From assembly GCF_018873765.1 (NCBI RefSeq), contig NC_057920.1, positions 10,863,307 to 10,927,306 of the forward strand: a stretch of DNA of 64,000 nt. The letters run 5' to 3'. Numbering within the stretch: position 1 is the first letter of the stretch; each line of letters begins with the position of its first letter. Origin of the DNA: Telopea speciosissima (lineage: Eukaryota; Streptophyta; Magnoliopsida; Proteales; Proteaceae). The notes under the pieces were generated by a model. It did not search any database and was not told the origin of the DNA. It saw only the letters and a program-made list of their open reading frames with translations. This document shows positions 13,308-22,145 of this stretch, piece after piece. Both the position numbers and the translations under genes were made by a program.

Positions 13308-13319
13308 GCTCTGATACCA
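13308..13319 (-). other. Primer binding site of the copia element
   Basis: On the minus strand TGGTATCAGAGC follows the 5' LTR directly. This is the common plant copia primer site, complementary to the 3' end of initiator methionine tRNA. Confidence 0.9.
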
Positions 13320-13508
13320 TGTTCAGAACTAGAATACTAAAAACAGAACTGAGAAAGCTTGAATGATCTATTGTGATCACCCAGGATGACCTTTATACCC
13401 CTGCCTAGCCGATACAGCTAGGCAGTACATAAACAACTATAAAACATAATACTAAAGCACCCAAAAGACCAGAATACCCCACGGTATTCTGGTTTACATT
13501 ATTCAACA
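13320..13508 (-). repeat. Copia LTR, 5' LTR of the element
   Basis: A 189-bp LTR with TG...CA ends (TGTTCAG to ATTCAACA). It matches the 8095-8318 LTR closely and is somewhat shorter. The TSD ATTTA follows at 13509-13513. Confidence 0.92.
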
Positions 13509-13607
13509 ATTTAGTTCAATGACTACCCTGCTATATTATAGTTTAACATTGTTGGGCTTCAAAACAACACCTAGCAAGGAACTTAAAATTTATTTTTTTT
13601 TAAAAAC

Positions 13608-13843
13608 CTTGCAACGAGAATGTTGCAGCAAAAGGCAAAGTGGGGAAGTAGTCCTCATCTCCCAGTTCATCATCGATGGACAAATTGTCCTCTAAAAAAG
13701 AATCTCCTTTAGCTAAATCATCAAGATACTTCAAGCATCTTTGAAGAGGATTGTACTCTTGCAGCCTTTCCCATCCTATACTTTCACAATCATGACCCAT
13801 TCCATCGGTATTGGCAGTCGAAAGGTAATAAATCTGCATTTCG
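13608..13843 (-). pseudogene. PSMG2: PSMG2-like exon (QIYYLS ... YFPTLPFAA)
   Basis: On the minus strand a TTTGTCTCAG acceptor leads into MQIYYLSTANTDG, then GWERLQEYNP and ELGDEDYFPTLPFAATFS, with a GCAAG/GTTTTT donor. The end of the exon is about two bases short of the family pattern (S-C-F-K before the intron), so the frame into the next exon is lost. The next intron holds the copia insertion. Confidence 0.8.
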
Positions 13844-13951
13844 CTGAGACAAAGGAATCATGCCCAGCATAAACACAAGTCCAAACTTAGGAAATGATGG
13901 AGAGATATTTCAGTACAGACTGATGACAGGTTACAATTCACATATCTTAAC

Positions 13952-14064
13952 ACGTCAAACTTTTGCCATTTCCCTGAGTCTAAGCTTGAAAGAACAATAA
14001 CATGCTTCTTCCCAGTGGCTGCTGCAAATTTGGCCAAATTCTTTGCAAATTCAATCATCATTCC
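13952..14064 (-). pseudogene. PSMG2: PSMG2-like exon (GMMIEFAKNLA ... SSLDSGKWQ)
   Basis: An AATGACAG acceptor is followed by GMMIEFAKNLAKFAA and HVIVLSSLDSGKWQ, a core block of the family. The donor could be GACGT/GTTAAG. That choice keeps the frame into the next exon, but it is inferred from phase only. Confidence 0.78.
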
Positions 14065-14349
14065 CTGTCATTGTTGATAACCCATTTAAGATAATTTAGT
14101 ACTGGGAAAAGGTTCTGTGGTCTTTTCTTAGGACAACAAAAATAAAGTCAGCTATTGCCCATGAATTTTTTTTTTAAGAATAAAAATCACTAGGTTTGGA
14201 CTCCTCCCACAGGGAGCTGTGAGCTGATCATACACAGTGCCGGTTCCCCCAATTAAATGGACCTTTTACAAATTACTCGGTAGCTTCTAGTGCTGGGGAG
14301 ATCATATTTCAGTGGAAGGATACATTCGGGCTCCCTTCCTATTGAATGA

Positions 14350-14602
14350 ATGGTTTAAAAATGCTGAATCTCATCTCAATCATCATTTGTCAAGACTCTT
14401 CGGACTAAGTTCCTTGACTTGGACAGGGCATTTAGTTCATGTCGCTATTCCCGGCTCCAGGGTTATGTTCGATGGAATAATTTATCAGATGTACTAACGC
14501 ATCCCCAAGGGTTAGGCCCTTTTTTAAAGGGAGACGGGATTGTCATTCTAACTCTTTTCGGGGGATTTCATTCCCAAACGCAAAGTTTATGGCTGCCCGA
14601 TA
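14350..14602 (+). pseudogene. psaB: Plastid psaB fragment in the nucleus (NUPT)
   Basis: The plus strand encodes [14 protein letters not shown] and [13 protein letters not shown], then in shifted frame RWNNLSDVL and HPQGLGP, then [12 protein letters not shown]. These are consecutive pieces of photosystem I P700 apoprotein A2. An internal piece between QGLGP and ILTL is missing, there is a frame change after PGSR, and substitutions are common. This is an old plastid-to-nucleus transfer, lying in an intron of the PSMG2-like copy. Identity is clear; the end points are approximate. Confidence 0.85.
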
Positions 14603-14989
14603 TTGCGAGCAAATGAAGCAAGCAGGAGAGAGAGTGCTGCAAGTGTAAGGTGGTTGGGGGGGTCTCTGATCCTGAAATCGTGGACCGACCCATCAGGAAC
14701 CTATTTCACTTGTTTACAGCTCTTATGGGTCTTTTAGCTGCTTTCACATGATGCGATGTCTGGGCCTCTGAGACCTGCTCTCTCACCCAAGCCTCATAGC
14801 ATTCATATTCCAATCACTAAATATTCCCTGCCTGCTTTCTTGGCTCCAATTCTTCAATCAGGGGTCCCGAGCTTCTGCAAGCTTGGTATGGAGAAGGTAA
14901 ACAAATTTGTTGCCTAGGACTTCCTAGATTACCCCCTTCATGAGATAGTTTTTGGAGTTATGTGGCAGGAATTGGATTCATGTCTTTTA

Positions 14990-15290
14990 TTTTTTGCCTC
15001 TGGTGAGTGGCCTTCTTTTGGAGCTACATAGCTATTCAACAAAGATATTCCCTTTCCCCCTTTATCTTTTCTGCGGTCATGGAAAGTGTTAGTAAACATG
15101 GAGGTGGTCTAGAGGGCTTTCAGACTAGTCCCTCAGGAATGATGGTATTACACTCACACTTTGCTGACAAATTCAGCTTGGCAAAGCAAACAAATCAGAT
15201 CGTATAATGCACTCTGCTCTATTTGAGGACTTTTGTGGTCAGAAATTTAATTATTCAAAGACTGCCTACAGGAGAAATCCTTAATATTGA
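14990..15290 (+). mobile_element. Degraded LINE reverse transcriptase scrap
   Basis: SLSPFIFSAVMESVSK, then GLEGFQTS, HFADKF and, in another frame, LFEDFCGQKFNYSKT follow the order of plant L1-type reverse transcriptases (PLSPFLF..VME, FADD, CGLKIN..KS). The resemblance is weak and the frames change, so this is a decayed fragment at best. Confidence 0.42.
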
Positions 15291-16631
15291 GCACTGGGTA
15301 TTTATGCATAATTGAGTGGAAACCCCTGACTTGGCTGTTCTTTGGGTGCAAACTTATAGTCTGCCTCAAATCTGGACTCTAGTGGAAAGGGATTCAGAGT
15401 ATGTTGGCCGGTCAGGGACCTGAACATCTCTCAGAAGGCAGAAAGCTGGAGTTGAACAGCAGGAGATTCTTTGGAACAGAATAAATGACACTAAGGCTAC
15501 GTTTGGTAAATGGCTGAACGGCGTTCAGAACAGTTCTTACGTTCTTTGAGAACGAAAAAACAGGAAAAAACGTTTGGCATGCCGGTTCATTTTTTCGTTC
15601 TTTTAGAACGAAACGGAAGGATTTTTGCCTAAAAGAACGTTCTTTACAGACTGTCTCAGACACGGTCTGTAAAGAACAAGAACAAATCTATCGTGGAAAA
15701 ATGAAGCGAAGATCGACAAAAAGGGGAAAAAACCCGTGATTGCTAAACGTTGATGAGAAGCTCGCCTTCGTGGTCATCCCCAACCCTCACTCTGCAACTC
15801 GACTCAATTGCCAAGCTCACCTTCGTGCTCCTGGTTCTGCTGCAACTCCACCAAGGTCGTCTTCGTCCTCCAACGAAACAGGTACCTGCTTCCTCGTTCA
15901 TTCCATTTCCCTCTCTTTCTCCGTCATTCTTCTCCTCTACCTCCAACAAACGAGCCTTACCCATCGCTCGACATGTCCACATACAAATCGTCGGTTTCCA
16001 AACCCTAAAAAGTCTCAAAATCCCTAGAAACTCATGCATCTAATCGATCTTCGTCTTCACTCATCATCTCCATCCGTCGTTAGAACCCTTTTCCCTTTGG
16101 ATGATGAGTGGCATCAAACTTAAATATCAGACCAGCTTGATGTGACACAAAATACCTTAAAATCTTAGACATGGCATTTTTTAGGCAAATGATATCCTCT
16201 TATTAAAGCAAGAGTAACCACTGAGTTAGTATCTTAAAATAGAAGAAGCATACATAAAATAAATTAAACACTGATATAACCAAAGCTGGAGAGGAGACTC
16301 CTCAGCTGAAACCATCACGGAAATTGAACTGCAGTCACAATCCGTTCACCCAAAAGGAAATTTGAACATTGTTCTTTCCTCTAACAAAAATGGCCAATCA
16401 AAATACACTGATATTTGACTCATCCAAATAATTTTTTAAAAAAATCGTGGAAGTCATCCTTAAAACCTCAAACTTCTTCATTCCTCAACAACGAAGTGAC
16501 TAGGCAGACCATAAATGATGTCCATAACAAAAATTTGGGAGGGGTCCCATGAACAAAAAATTTGCAACTAGACCCTACATATACAAGGAGCCATATTACC
16601 ATAACCAACTCCTAATGATTTTTTTCTTTTT

Positions 16632-16671
16632 GGGGGGTGGGGGTGGGGGTGGGGGTGGGGGTGGGGGGGGG
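16632..16671. repeat. (GGGGGT)n minisatellite, potential G-quadruplex
   Basis: Five GGGGGT units end in a G8 run, all on the plus strand. Runs of five or more G with one-base spacers are a strong theoretical G4 motif. It also creates artificial poly-Gly or poly-Pro frames on the two strands. Confidence 0.85.
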
Positions 16672-16785
16672 AGGCAATATATGAGATACCCATCTTCAAA
16701 CCTCCACCTCAACGAAAAAGGAAAAAAGAAAAAATAATCAACGTAAATTGAGAGCCCTGTGCAAAAGAGGGAAGTATGCATGAAT

Positions 16786-17066
16786 TAGGGGTATCAATCA
16801 GCCGGTTCAGTCTGGTACTGGGCCAAGCCAAACCGGTAAGTTGGAGTTTTGTCTCGGTCTGTTTCCCTTTTTTGTTTTTGGTTTTCTTAATGGGTTTGTA
16901 TCGGTCTGGCATCAATTCAGTTTTTTCATATATATAAGATTTTTTTGGTCTATTGGTTTCTTAAAACAAAACTAGCTGAAGCCAAACCGGTAAGCATTCG
17001 GTTCGGTTCGGGTTGAACCAGTCATTTTGGTCGGTCCAGGTTTGGGCTGGAATTTAGCACCCCTTA
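16786..17066. repeat. Non-autonomous hAT-like element
   Basis: The left end reads TAGGGGTATCAAT and the right end, read inward, TAAGGGGTGCTAAA. The flanks GCATGAAT (16778-16785) and GTGTGAAT (17067-17074) agree at 6 of 8 bases, as expected for an old 8-bp hAT duplication. The body is rich in GGTTCGGTT/AACCGG words and has no coding capacity. The ends resemble those of the hAT at 44860-49187. Confidence 0.6.
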
Positions 17067-17427
17067 GTGTGAATGTTCTCATTGGTTTTAACTTCACAAA
17101 AGTCTTTTTTTTTCCCTCGTTTAATGACTAACTTCTACATATCATTTTATTCGCACCACTTTAGATTTCTACCCATTGCCACTGTTCTGCCCAATTTTAA
17201 GATACTAAATTAGATTTTCATAAATACCATTTCGGCCATCCTTATGCCACTTTTCCCAACATGGAAATAATGTACGTCTACTTCACATCAAATGTTTCAT
17301 CGAAGAGATCTAAATATCCAATACATTACATCTTCAAAAATATCTTCATCTATTAGATGCCTATATAGGCAAACGCCATGAAAAATGAGCAAGCAAAGCA
17401 AGAGGTGAGTATGGGTATCTCTCCCCC

Positions 17428-17456
17428 CAACCCCCCCCCCCCCCAAAAAAAAAAAT
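17428..17456. repeat. C-run followed by A-run
   Basis: A homopolymer C tract of about 14 bases is followed directly by about 11 A. It is simple sequence, prone to length change and sequencing error. Confidence 0.7.
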
Positions 17457-17622
17457 TTTGGGGCATTTAGTCTTTTTTAGATTCTTATATCTCCCTACCT
17501 TTGACTTCTACTCAAATTTATTATAATTTAAAATGAGAAGTCTAAAAATATCTTTGATGAGTTCATTTACGTGTTCATAATTGGCAAACAGTAGCACAAG
17601 AGAGAAAATGTTGAGGCAATAC

Positions 17623-17681
17623 CTTAACAACAGGGGATCTTTGCTGGATAAGAGTCAGTGCATTAGAAGGAGAATCATAAG
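17623..17681 (-). pseudogene. PSMG2: PSMG2-like exon (AYDSPSNALT ... RSPVVK)
   Basis: A CACTTGCAG acceptor and an AAG/GTATTG donor bound 59 bases on the minus strand. They encode AYDSPSNALTLIQQ and RSPVVK in one open frame. The two leading bases complete an alanine codon with the G that ends the upstream exon (LLALPLE-G), so this exon is intact. Confidence 0.82.
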
Positions 17682-17970
17682 CTGCAAGTGGAAAGTAGAA
17701 TGTTATGCTACGCTTGTCCAATGGAGGTACCAAAAGCATCAGAAAGGTGTATGTTTTCAGAACTTGAATCACACCATTACCAATTAAAAGTTAAACCGAA
17801 CTGTGGTATGAATTGGCTTAATGAATTTCCAATTCAATTGAGCAGCATCACACATTCAATCAAGAGGAAAGCATTCCCATAGAACAAGAAGGACTTCCGG
17901 TCAACAGCTTACAACTAATACAGGCATATGCACAGGGAGTAGGGATACATCATTTCATAAGTCTCACTAC

Positions 17971-17971
<1 letters not shown>

Positions 17972-17998
<27 letters not shown>
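17972..17998. repeat. (CA)n microsatellite
   Basis: An uninterrupted CA run of about 13 units is followed by A-rich sequence. Confidence 0.85.
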
Positions 17999-18002
<4 letters not shown>

Positions 18003-18193
18003 AAACCTTCTAGTGTCAAAGTTGCAGGTAAGAAACTTTGATTGTCAGTCTTAACCATCTGGATCAATTGCACTTTCTTCTATAACAATAAACAAAGTAA
18101 CAATGTCTTTTTTTTTTCCTCGTCTTTATTTATTTATATATTTATTTTTGGGTGGACGCAGAAGTTTATTGTCATCTAATAAGGTAGAATTTT

Positions 18194-18645
18194 CAACAAC
18201 AACAACTCAGCCTTATCCCAACTAAATGGGGTCGGCTACACAGATCCTTACGAGGACAAAAACAATTAATATTAATAATAAGAACAAAGGAAAGGGAACA
18301 CAACAACCACAACTACGAATCAGTCTAAAACAAACTAACTGGGGTCGGCTACACGGATCCTTACCCTCCAATCAGATCTATTTGACGCCATACTAGAAAC
18401 AAGACCTAAATCATGCATGTCTTTCCTTACCACTTCTCCTAGGGTCATTTTAGGCCTGCCCCTAGCTCTTTTAGCACCTTCAATCTGAATCAAGTCACTC
18501 CTCAACGTGGCCATACCACCTCAGGCGATTTTCTCGTAACTTATCTTGAATTGGGGCTACTCCCAAACCAGCTCTAATATGGTCATTCCTTATTTCATCC
18601 ATCTCAACATCCTCATCTCCGCTACTCTTATCTTATTAGCTTATT
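18194..18645 (-). mobile_element. RTE-type LINE, 5'-truncated, with perfect 17-bp target duplication
   Basis: The left end is the (AAC)n / (GTT)n tail typical of plant RTE LINEs, followed on the plus strand by CAGCCTTATCCCAAC and GGGGTCGGCTACAC, the well-known RTE 3' end. The minus strand then reads into the C-terminal end of ORF2 (a GHV-like block and GAKRARGRPK are discernible). The 17-base TAATAAGGTAGAATTTT flanks it perfectly (18177-18193 and 18646-18662), so the insertion is not very old. Confidence 0.85.
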
Positions 18646-18879
18646 TAATAAGGTAGAATTTTATGGTCCTTAATTTTCCCCTTCCATTAAAATCTTCTAA
18701 TTGAGAAATGTAACTACCATTCACCATTAAAAGCACCAATTAACTACGAGTAAAAGAATTTCAGGTCTACGAATATCCTTCACAAACATGTTAAAGTTTA
18801 TCCTACGATCATATTAGGAGTTAAAGGAGAGTGGGATGAAGAAGAAAAAAAAGTTGAGGAGGTGAAACTTGAAAAATAC

Positions 18880-19040
18880 CTTCAAGAGGCAAAGCAAGAA
18901 GGCCTCGACGTTGCCAACGCAGGGCACAACAAAGGGATCATCCAAATAACCGATTTTATCTGCTAACTGACCGACATTTCCAATGGATAATGCAGGCTGA
19001 GCCAAAGAAGTACAACCAAAACCATGATTGTCATTCAAAT
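18880..19040 (-). pseudogene. PSMG2: PSMG2-like first recognisable exon, internally shortened
   Basis: On the minus strand CTSLAQPALSIGNVGQLA, then IGYLDDPFVVPCVGN, then in shifted frame GLLALPLE, ending at a GAAG/GTATTT donor. Compared with the family, a stretch after GQLA and another after CVGN are missing, and the second loss shifts the frame. The upstream limit and start codon are unclear. Confidence 0.75.
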
Positions 19041-19321
19041 CCAAGCTCTTTACACGAAAAACAGGAGATGCAAAACAATACGAAGAAGACAGAAAACCTA
19101 CACTTTTAGGAAAACAAATAACAGACCAGATACGTAGATGGAAAGAGAGACAGAGAGAGTATAGGATGAAACATACTAAAATAAGTGGAGCATTCTTCAT
19201 GGAAACGTTCCCCTTCTTCGACTATGAATTGATTGAATTCCATCACTTGGAGAGAGACACAGAGAGAGAGAGAGAGAAAAACAAACATGAGCAGTTGTCT
19301 GGACTGTCTCTCGCCCACTGT

Positions 19322-19518
19322 GGATCTGGCTCTCCTCGAGCCGTGACGGGAGCTGGAGGTTCCAGCCCTTTAAAACCACCCAAAAAACAGGGGCTGGTGA
19401 GTTGGTCATTTCACAGGTGGGCCCCACCTGTAAATGACCAGCCCACCCTTGTTTTTGCTGTCCTTTTGCGGGGCTGGACCCTCCAGCTCCTGCCACGGGC
19501 CGGAGGAAATACATTTCC
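19322..19518. repeat. Mutator-like MITE with GGAT ends
   Basis: Terminal inverted repeats of about 48 bases are seen (GGATCTGGCTCTCCTCGAGCC against GGAAATGTATTTCCTCCGGCC read inward, then GGAGCTGGAGG in both). The flanks GCCCACTGT and GACCACTGT match at 8 of 9 bases, a Mutator-length duplication. The centre is a near-palindrome around GGTGGGCCCCACC. It has no coding capacity. Confidence 0.7.
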
Positions 19519-19783
19519 GACCACTGTTAGCAAAAATGACACGTTCGTTTTAAACAAGGTCTCGTCTTTTATCGTTTCAAGAGTGGAGCATTCTTTGGTT
19601 TTAAAAAAAAAAAAACATTTCTCCTGTTTATGTCATATTGTTTTTTTTTTCTTTTTATTTTTATAAATAAAACTTTTATTGAAGATAAAAAGAGGCAAAC
19701 AAGCCTAAAGATAGATTAAAGGCAAGAAAGCTAAGGCTAAACAAAGGGACTCAGTCTTAAAACATATTGGCGAGGGCAAAAAA

Positions 19784-22113
19784 CTATGGTGGATCCGTGA
19801 GGCACACCAAGGGGGTCCTTATCCTATTCGATCGTCGGGGAATCTCAGCAAATACACCAGGCTCCTCCTCTGGCGAAAAGGGAGATAGAATTTTTTGCAA
19901 CCCCATTCCTAACTCATTTTCAACTTGATGTTTTTCTACCGCCGCATCCACCACCTTAACATCGAGATTTGCATTCCTTTGACTTCGAGTTCTACCAATT
20001 ACTGGAGTTGCCATACGAAAACCCGCACGACCACCTCGAAGAGCATTTCTACGTTTATTACGATTTTTCCGACCCAACACCTGAGTCCACCCGCCTTGCA
20101 CCTCCTTTTGATCAGATTGATCATAACCCGACCCATGAGAATCCGATCTTTGAACTGATACCACCTCATTAGGCATAATTAAACCGGAAGATTCCTCTCT
20201 AGCGTTCAAATTTGAAAACAAAGGAGCAATTACGTGAGGGTTAATAGAAGTAGTAACCACCACGTCGGAAAATTATCACCTCCAGTTTGCTGACCGGCCC
20301 AGTTCCCCAGTTCCTCTAATAGGGGGATGGTGGACTCCACCCGGGCAGGGTGTTTGGGCATGGGTAGAGAGGTCATTTCAGCCCCCCTTTGTTAGAGGAA
20401 CTGGGCCGATCAGCAAACTGGAGGTGATAAAGATCCCCACCACGTCTTTCTCCACTAAATCAGAGCCCAAACCGGCATTCACTCGATTTCCTTCCAAAAA
20501 ACCTCCAGCCGATTGGAATTGATTAACCAAATCCCCCTCAATAGGATTCCTTCCCAAACTAGACTCCCCAACCCCAACGTCTCTCCTCTCAATCCCTCCA
20601 CCACCTGCAGATTCCGGCACCTTTGAAAGATCCGGCGAGTTCTCCATTCCTCCGCCATTGGCAGACTGAGAAGAAAGTGGCCTAGCCAAAGAACCCTCAC
20701 AACCATCGGCTAATCTAGCTTCTCCACCCTCTTGGACGATCTGCTTCTTCAATGCCTTCTGTGCATAAACATGACCTCCTTCCCTGGAATAATGCCTTCA
20801 CCAGTATTCTCACGGTCTTCTTCGACATCAGAATTCTGCATCCTTTCTGAATCAGTTCCTTCCACCACCGATTTTGTTTCTAAGGAGTCATCCTTGCGCC
20901 AATTAAATCGTTGACCTGTTGGCCTCCAAGACAGCCGATTGCCCTCTGCAATACTTGCCTACCGAGAATCAACCTCACAATCCCCTCCCTGAATATCAGT
21001 GCCACCCCTTGGCCGATGCTCCTTTAATTGAAAAGAGTCCTACGCCTCATCTTGTTGATTTTTCAAAAGAGTGGAAGCCTCCACTAACTTTCTTCCTGCT
21101 GCCAAATGTCTTATTGTTGTGCTTTCATCATTGTTGATAACCACCACCTCTGAGCTTTCCACCACGCCTTCCATTGCAACTTCCATTCCTTTATCAGGTT
21201 TTTGGGCATTGACATTCTTTAATTGGTCCATAACATGCTTATTCCCAAAGTCCGTAACCCATTTACTCTTAGCGTCCTCCTCTCCTCTATTCTTTTTCCT
21301 GCAGCTCGCTAAAGAGTGCCCAATCTTGTAGCAACCCGTGCAATAATCTGGAATGCGCTCATAATCCACTTTTTGAAAGAAACTGGATGCGCCACAACCA
21401 ATCCAGATACGATTTGGATGGCTGGAGCAAAGATCCAACTCAATACAGGCTCGAGCAGCCACCGTACGAGTACACCCTGAAGTCACACCATCAACCTTCA
21501 ACACTTTGCCGATAGTGCCTGCAATCGAAAGGAAAAAATTCCCTTGGTAGAGATTCACAGGCAGATTAGGGAATGAAACCTAGGCAGGAACAATGGGAGA
21601 TTCCACTCCAGCTTTGAAAAACCGTGTCCACTAGAAGAATCTGAACCGGAACCCCTGGATAAACACATGTTCTTTCAACCAAACCCTACCAAAATCAGAG
21701 CGGTTCATAAAACGGAGAAGAAGATGTCTTGAATCTAGCGTAGAGATGATCACATCTGCCGCCAAATGAAAAGAGGATTGCAGGGATTTTTTAATATAAA
21801 AAATTGTAGGCCTCCCATAAGTGCATTTCGCAACCAGCGCAAGTTGAAACGGTTCTTCCGAAATTGCTATTTCCTCAACCGAGAAGAAAATAGCAGGCGA
21901 TCCCATATGGATTGAAGGGGGTTTTACATTAATCCTCGGCAGCGAGGGAGCAGAGTTTTGAGAGACCACAGCGGCAAAAGATCTGGATGGAGTCGAGGGT
22001 GAGAGAGGAGTTGGAAGCACCTTTTCTCTACTCCTGCAGGCCACCGCTTGCAGTAAATCCGGTAGACGATCCTCCCTTGTAGGGGGAGGATCGGCCATGG
22101 CAACCCCGCTCAA
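19784..22113 (-). pseudogene. LINE ORF1 (DUF4283 and CCHC zinc knuckle), interrupted
   Basis: ORF1 of plant L1 elements binds the element RNA. Starting at ATG 22113, an N-terminal tail rich in proline and serine is followed by a DUF4283-like domain (FHLAADVIISTLDSRHLLLRF, about 21560-21930). A C-X2-C-X4-H-X4-C knuckle CTGCYKIGHSLASC lies at 21342-21301, then a long polar C-terminal region to 19784. Two in-frame TAG codons lie between RFRFF and LPVNL. The frame changes again upstream of 20752, and a MITE splits the C-terminal part at 20267-20436. It is not translatable as one protein. Confidence 0.82.
20267..20436. repeat. MITE inserted in LINE ORF1, perfect 10-bp target duplication
   Basis: The terminal inverted repeats pair GGAAAATTATCACCTCCAG with GGATCTTTATCACCTCCAG, then CAGTTTGCTGA in both arms and GGCCCAGTTCC near the inner ends. 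CCACCACGTC flanks it exactly at 20257-20266 and 20437-20446. The length and 9-10 bp duplication suggest a Mutator-like MITE. It splits the LINE frame, so it is younger than the LINE. Confidence 0.85.
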
Positions 22114-22145
22114 ACCTTAAACCCTAGCCATCGCCCTAGCGGCGT

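Larger units (their letters stand above)
8095..13508 (-). mobile_element. Ty1/copia LTR retrotransposon, broken, recent
   Basis: This is a complete copia-superfamily fossil on the minus strand. Both LTRs, a primer binding site, a polypurine tract and the domain order gag, protease, integrase, reverse transcriptase, RNase H are all recognisable. The perfect 5-bp target duplication ATTTA flanks it at 8090-8094 and 13509-13513. The two LTRs are nearly identical over their shared length apart from a short length difference, which points to a recent insertion. The internal frames are interrupted in at least five places, so it is not an intact element. It sits in an intron of the PSMG2-like copy, in the same orientation as that gene. 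Confidence 0.93.
5486..19040 (-). pseudogene. PSMG2: Proteasome assembly chaperone 2 (PSMG2/PAC2)-like pseudogene, multi-exon
   Basis: PSMG2 pairs with PSMG1 and guides assembly of the 20S proteasome alpha ring. Reading the minus strand from high to low coordinates, exon-like blocks lie at about 19040-18880 (PALSIGNVGQLA, IGYLDDPFV), 17681-17623 (SPSNALTLIQQRSPVVK), 14064-13952 (MMIEFAKNLA, HVIVLSSLD), 13843-13608 (MQIYYLST, ELGDEDYFPTLPFAA), 7252-7130 (AKGLKVTC, SEGDNIP) and 5565-5486 (GGGWVIP, VYGPPPGMSLF, stop). Most are bounded by AG and GT in the right places, so this is an intron-bearing copy, not a retrocopy. It looks broken. The first block lacks the stretch normally between GQLA and IGYL and shifts frame before LLALPLE, the fourth ends about two bases short, and the fifth has a one-base loss near DNIPD. 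The N-terminal methionine is not clear. The family identity is from memory of plant PSMG2 proteins and is strong across several exons. Expression of a shortened product cannot be excluded. Confidence 0.8.

Noticed and set aside
14350-14602. Whole plastid insertion
   Set aside because: Only about 250 bases match PsaB; the flanks do not continue into plastid sequence that I can recognise.
16549-16781. Poly-Gly and poly-Pro frames
   Set aside because: Both arise from the GGGGGT minisatellite.
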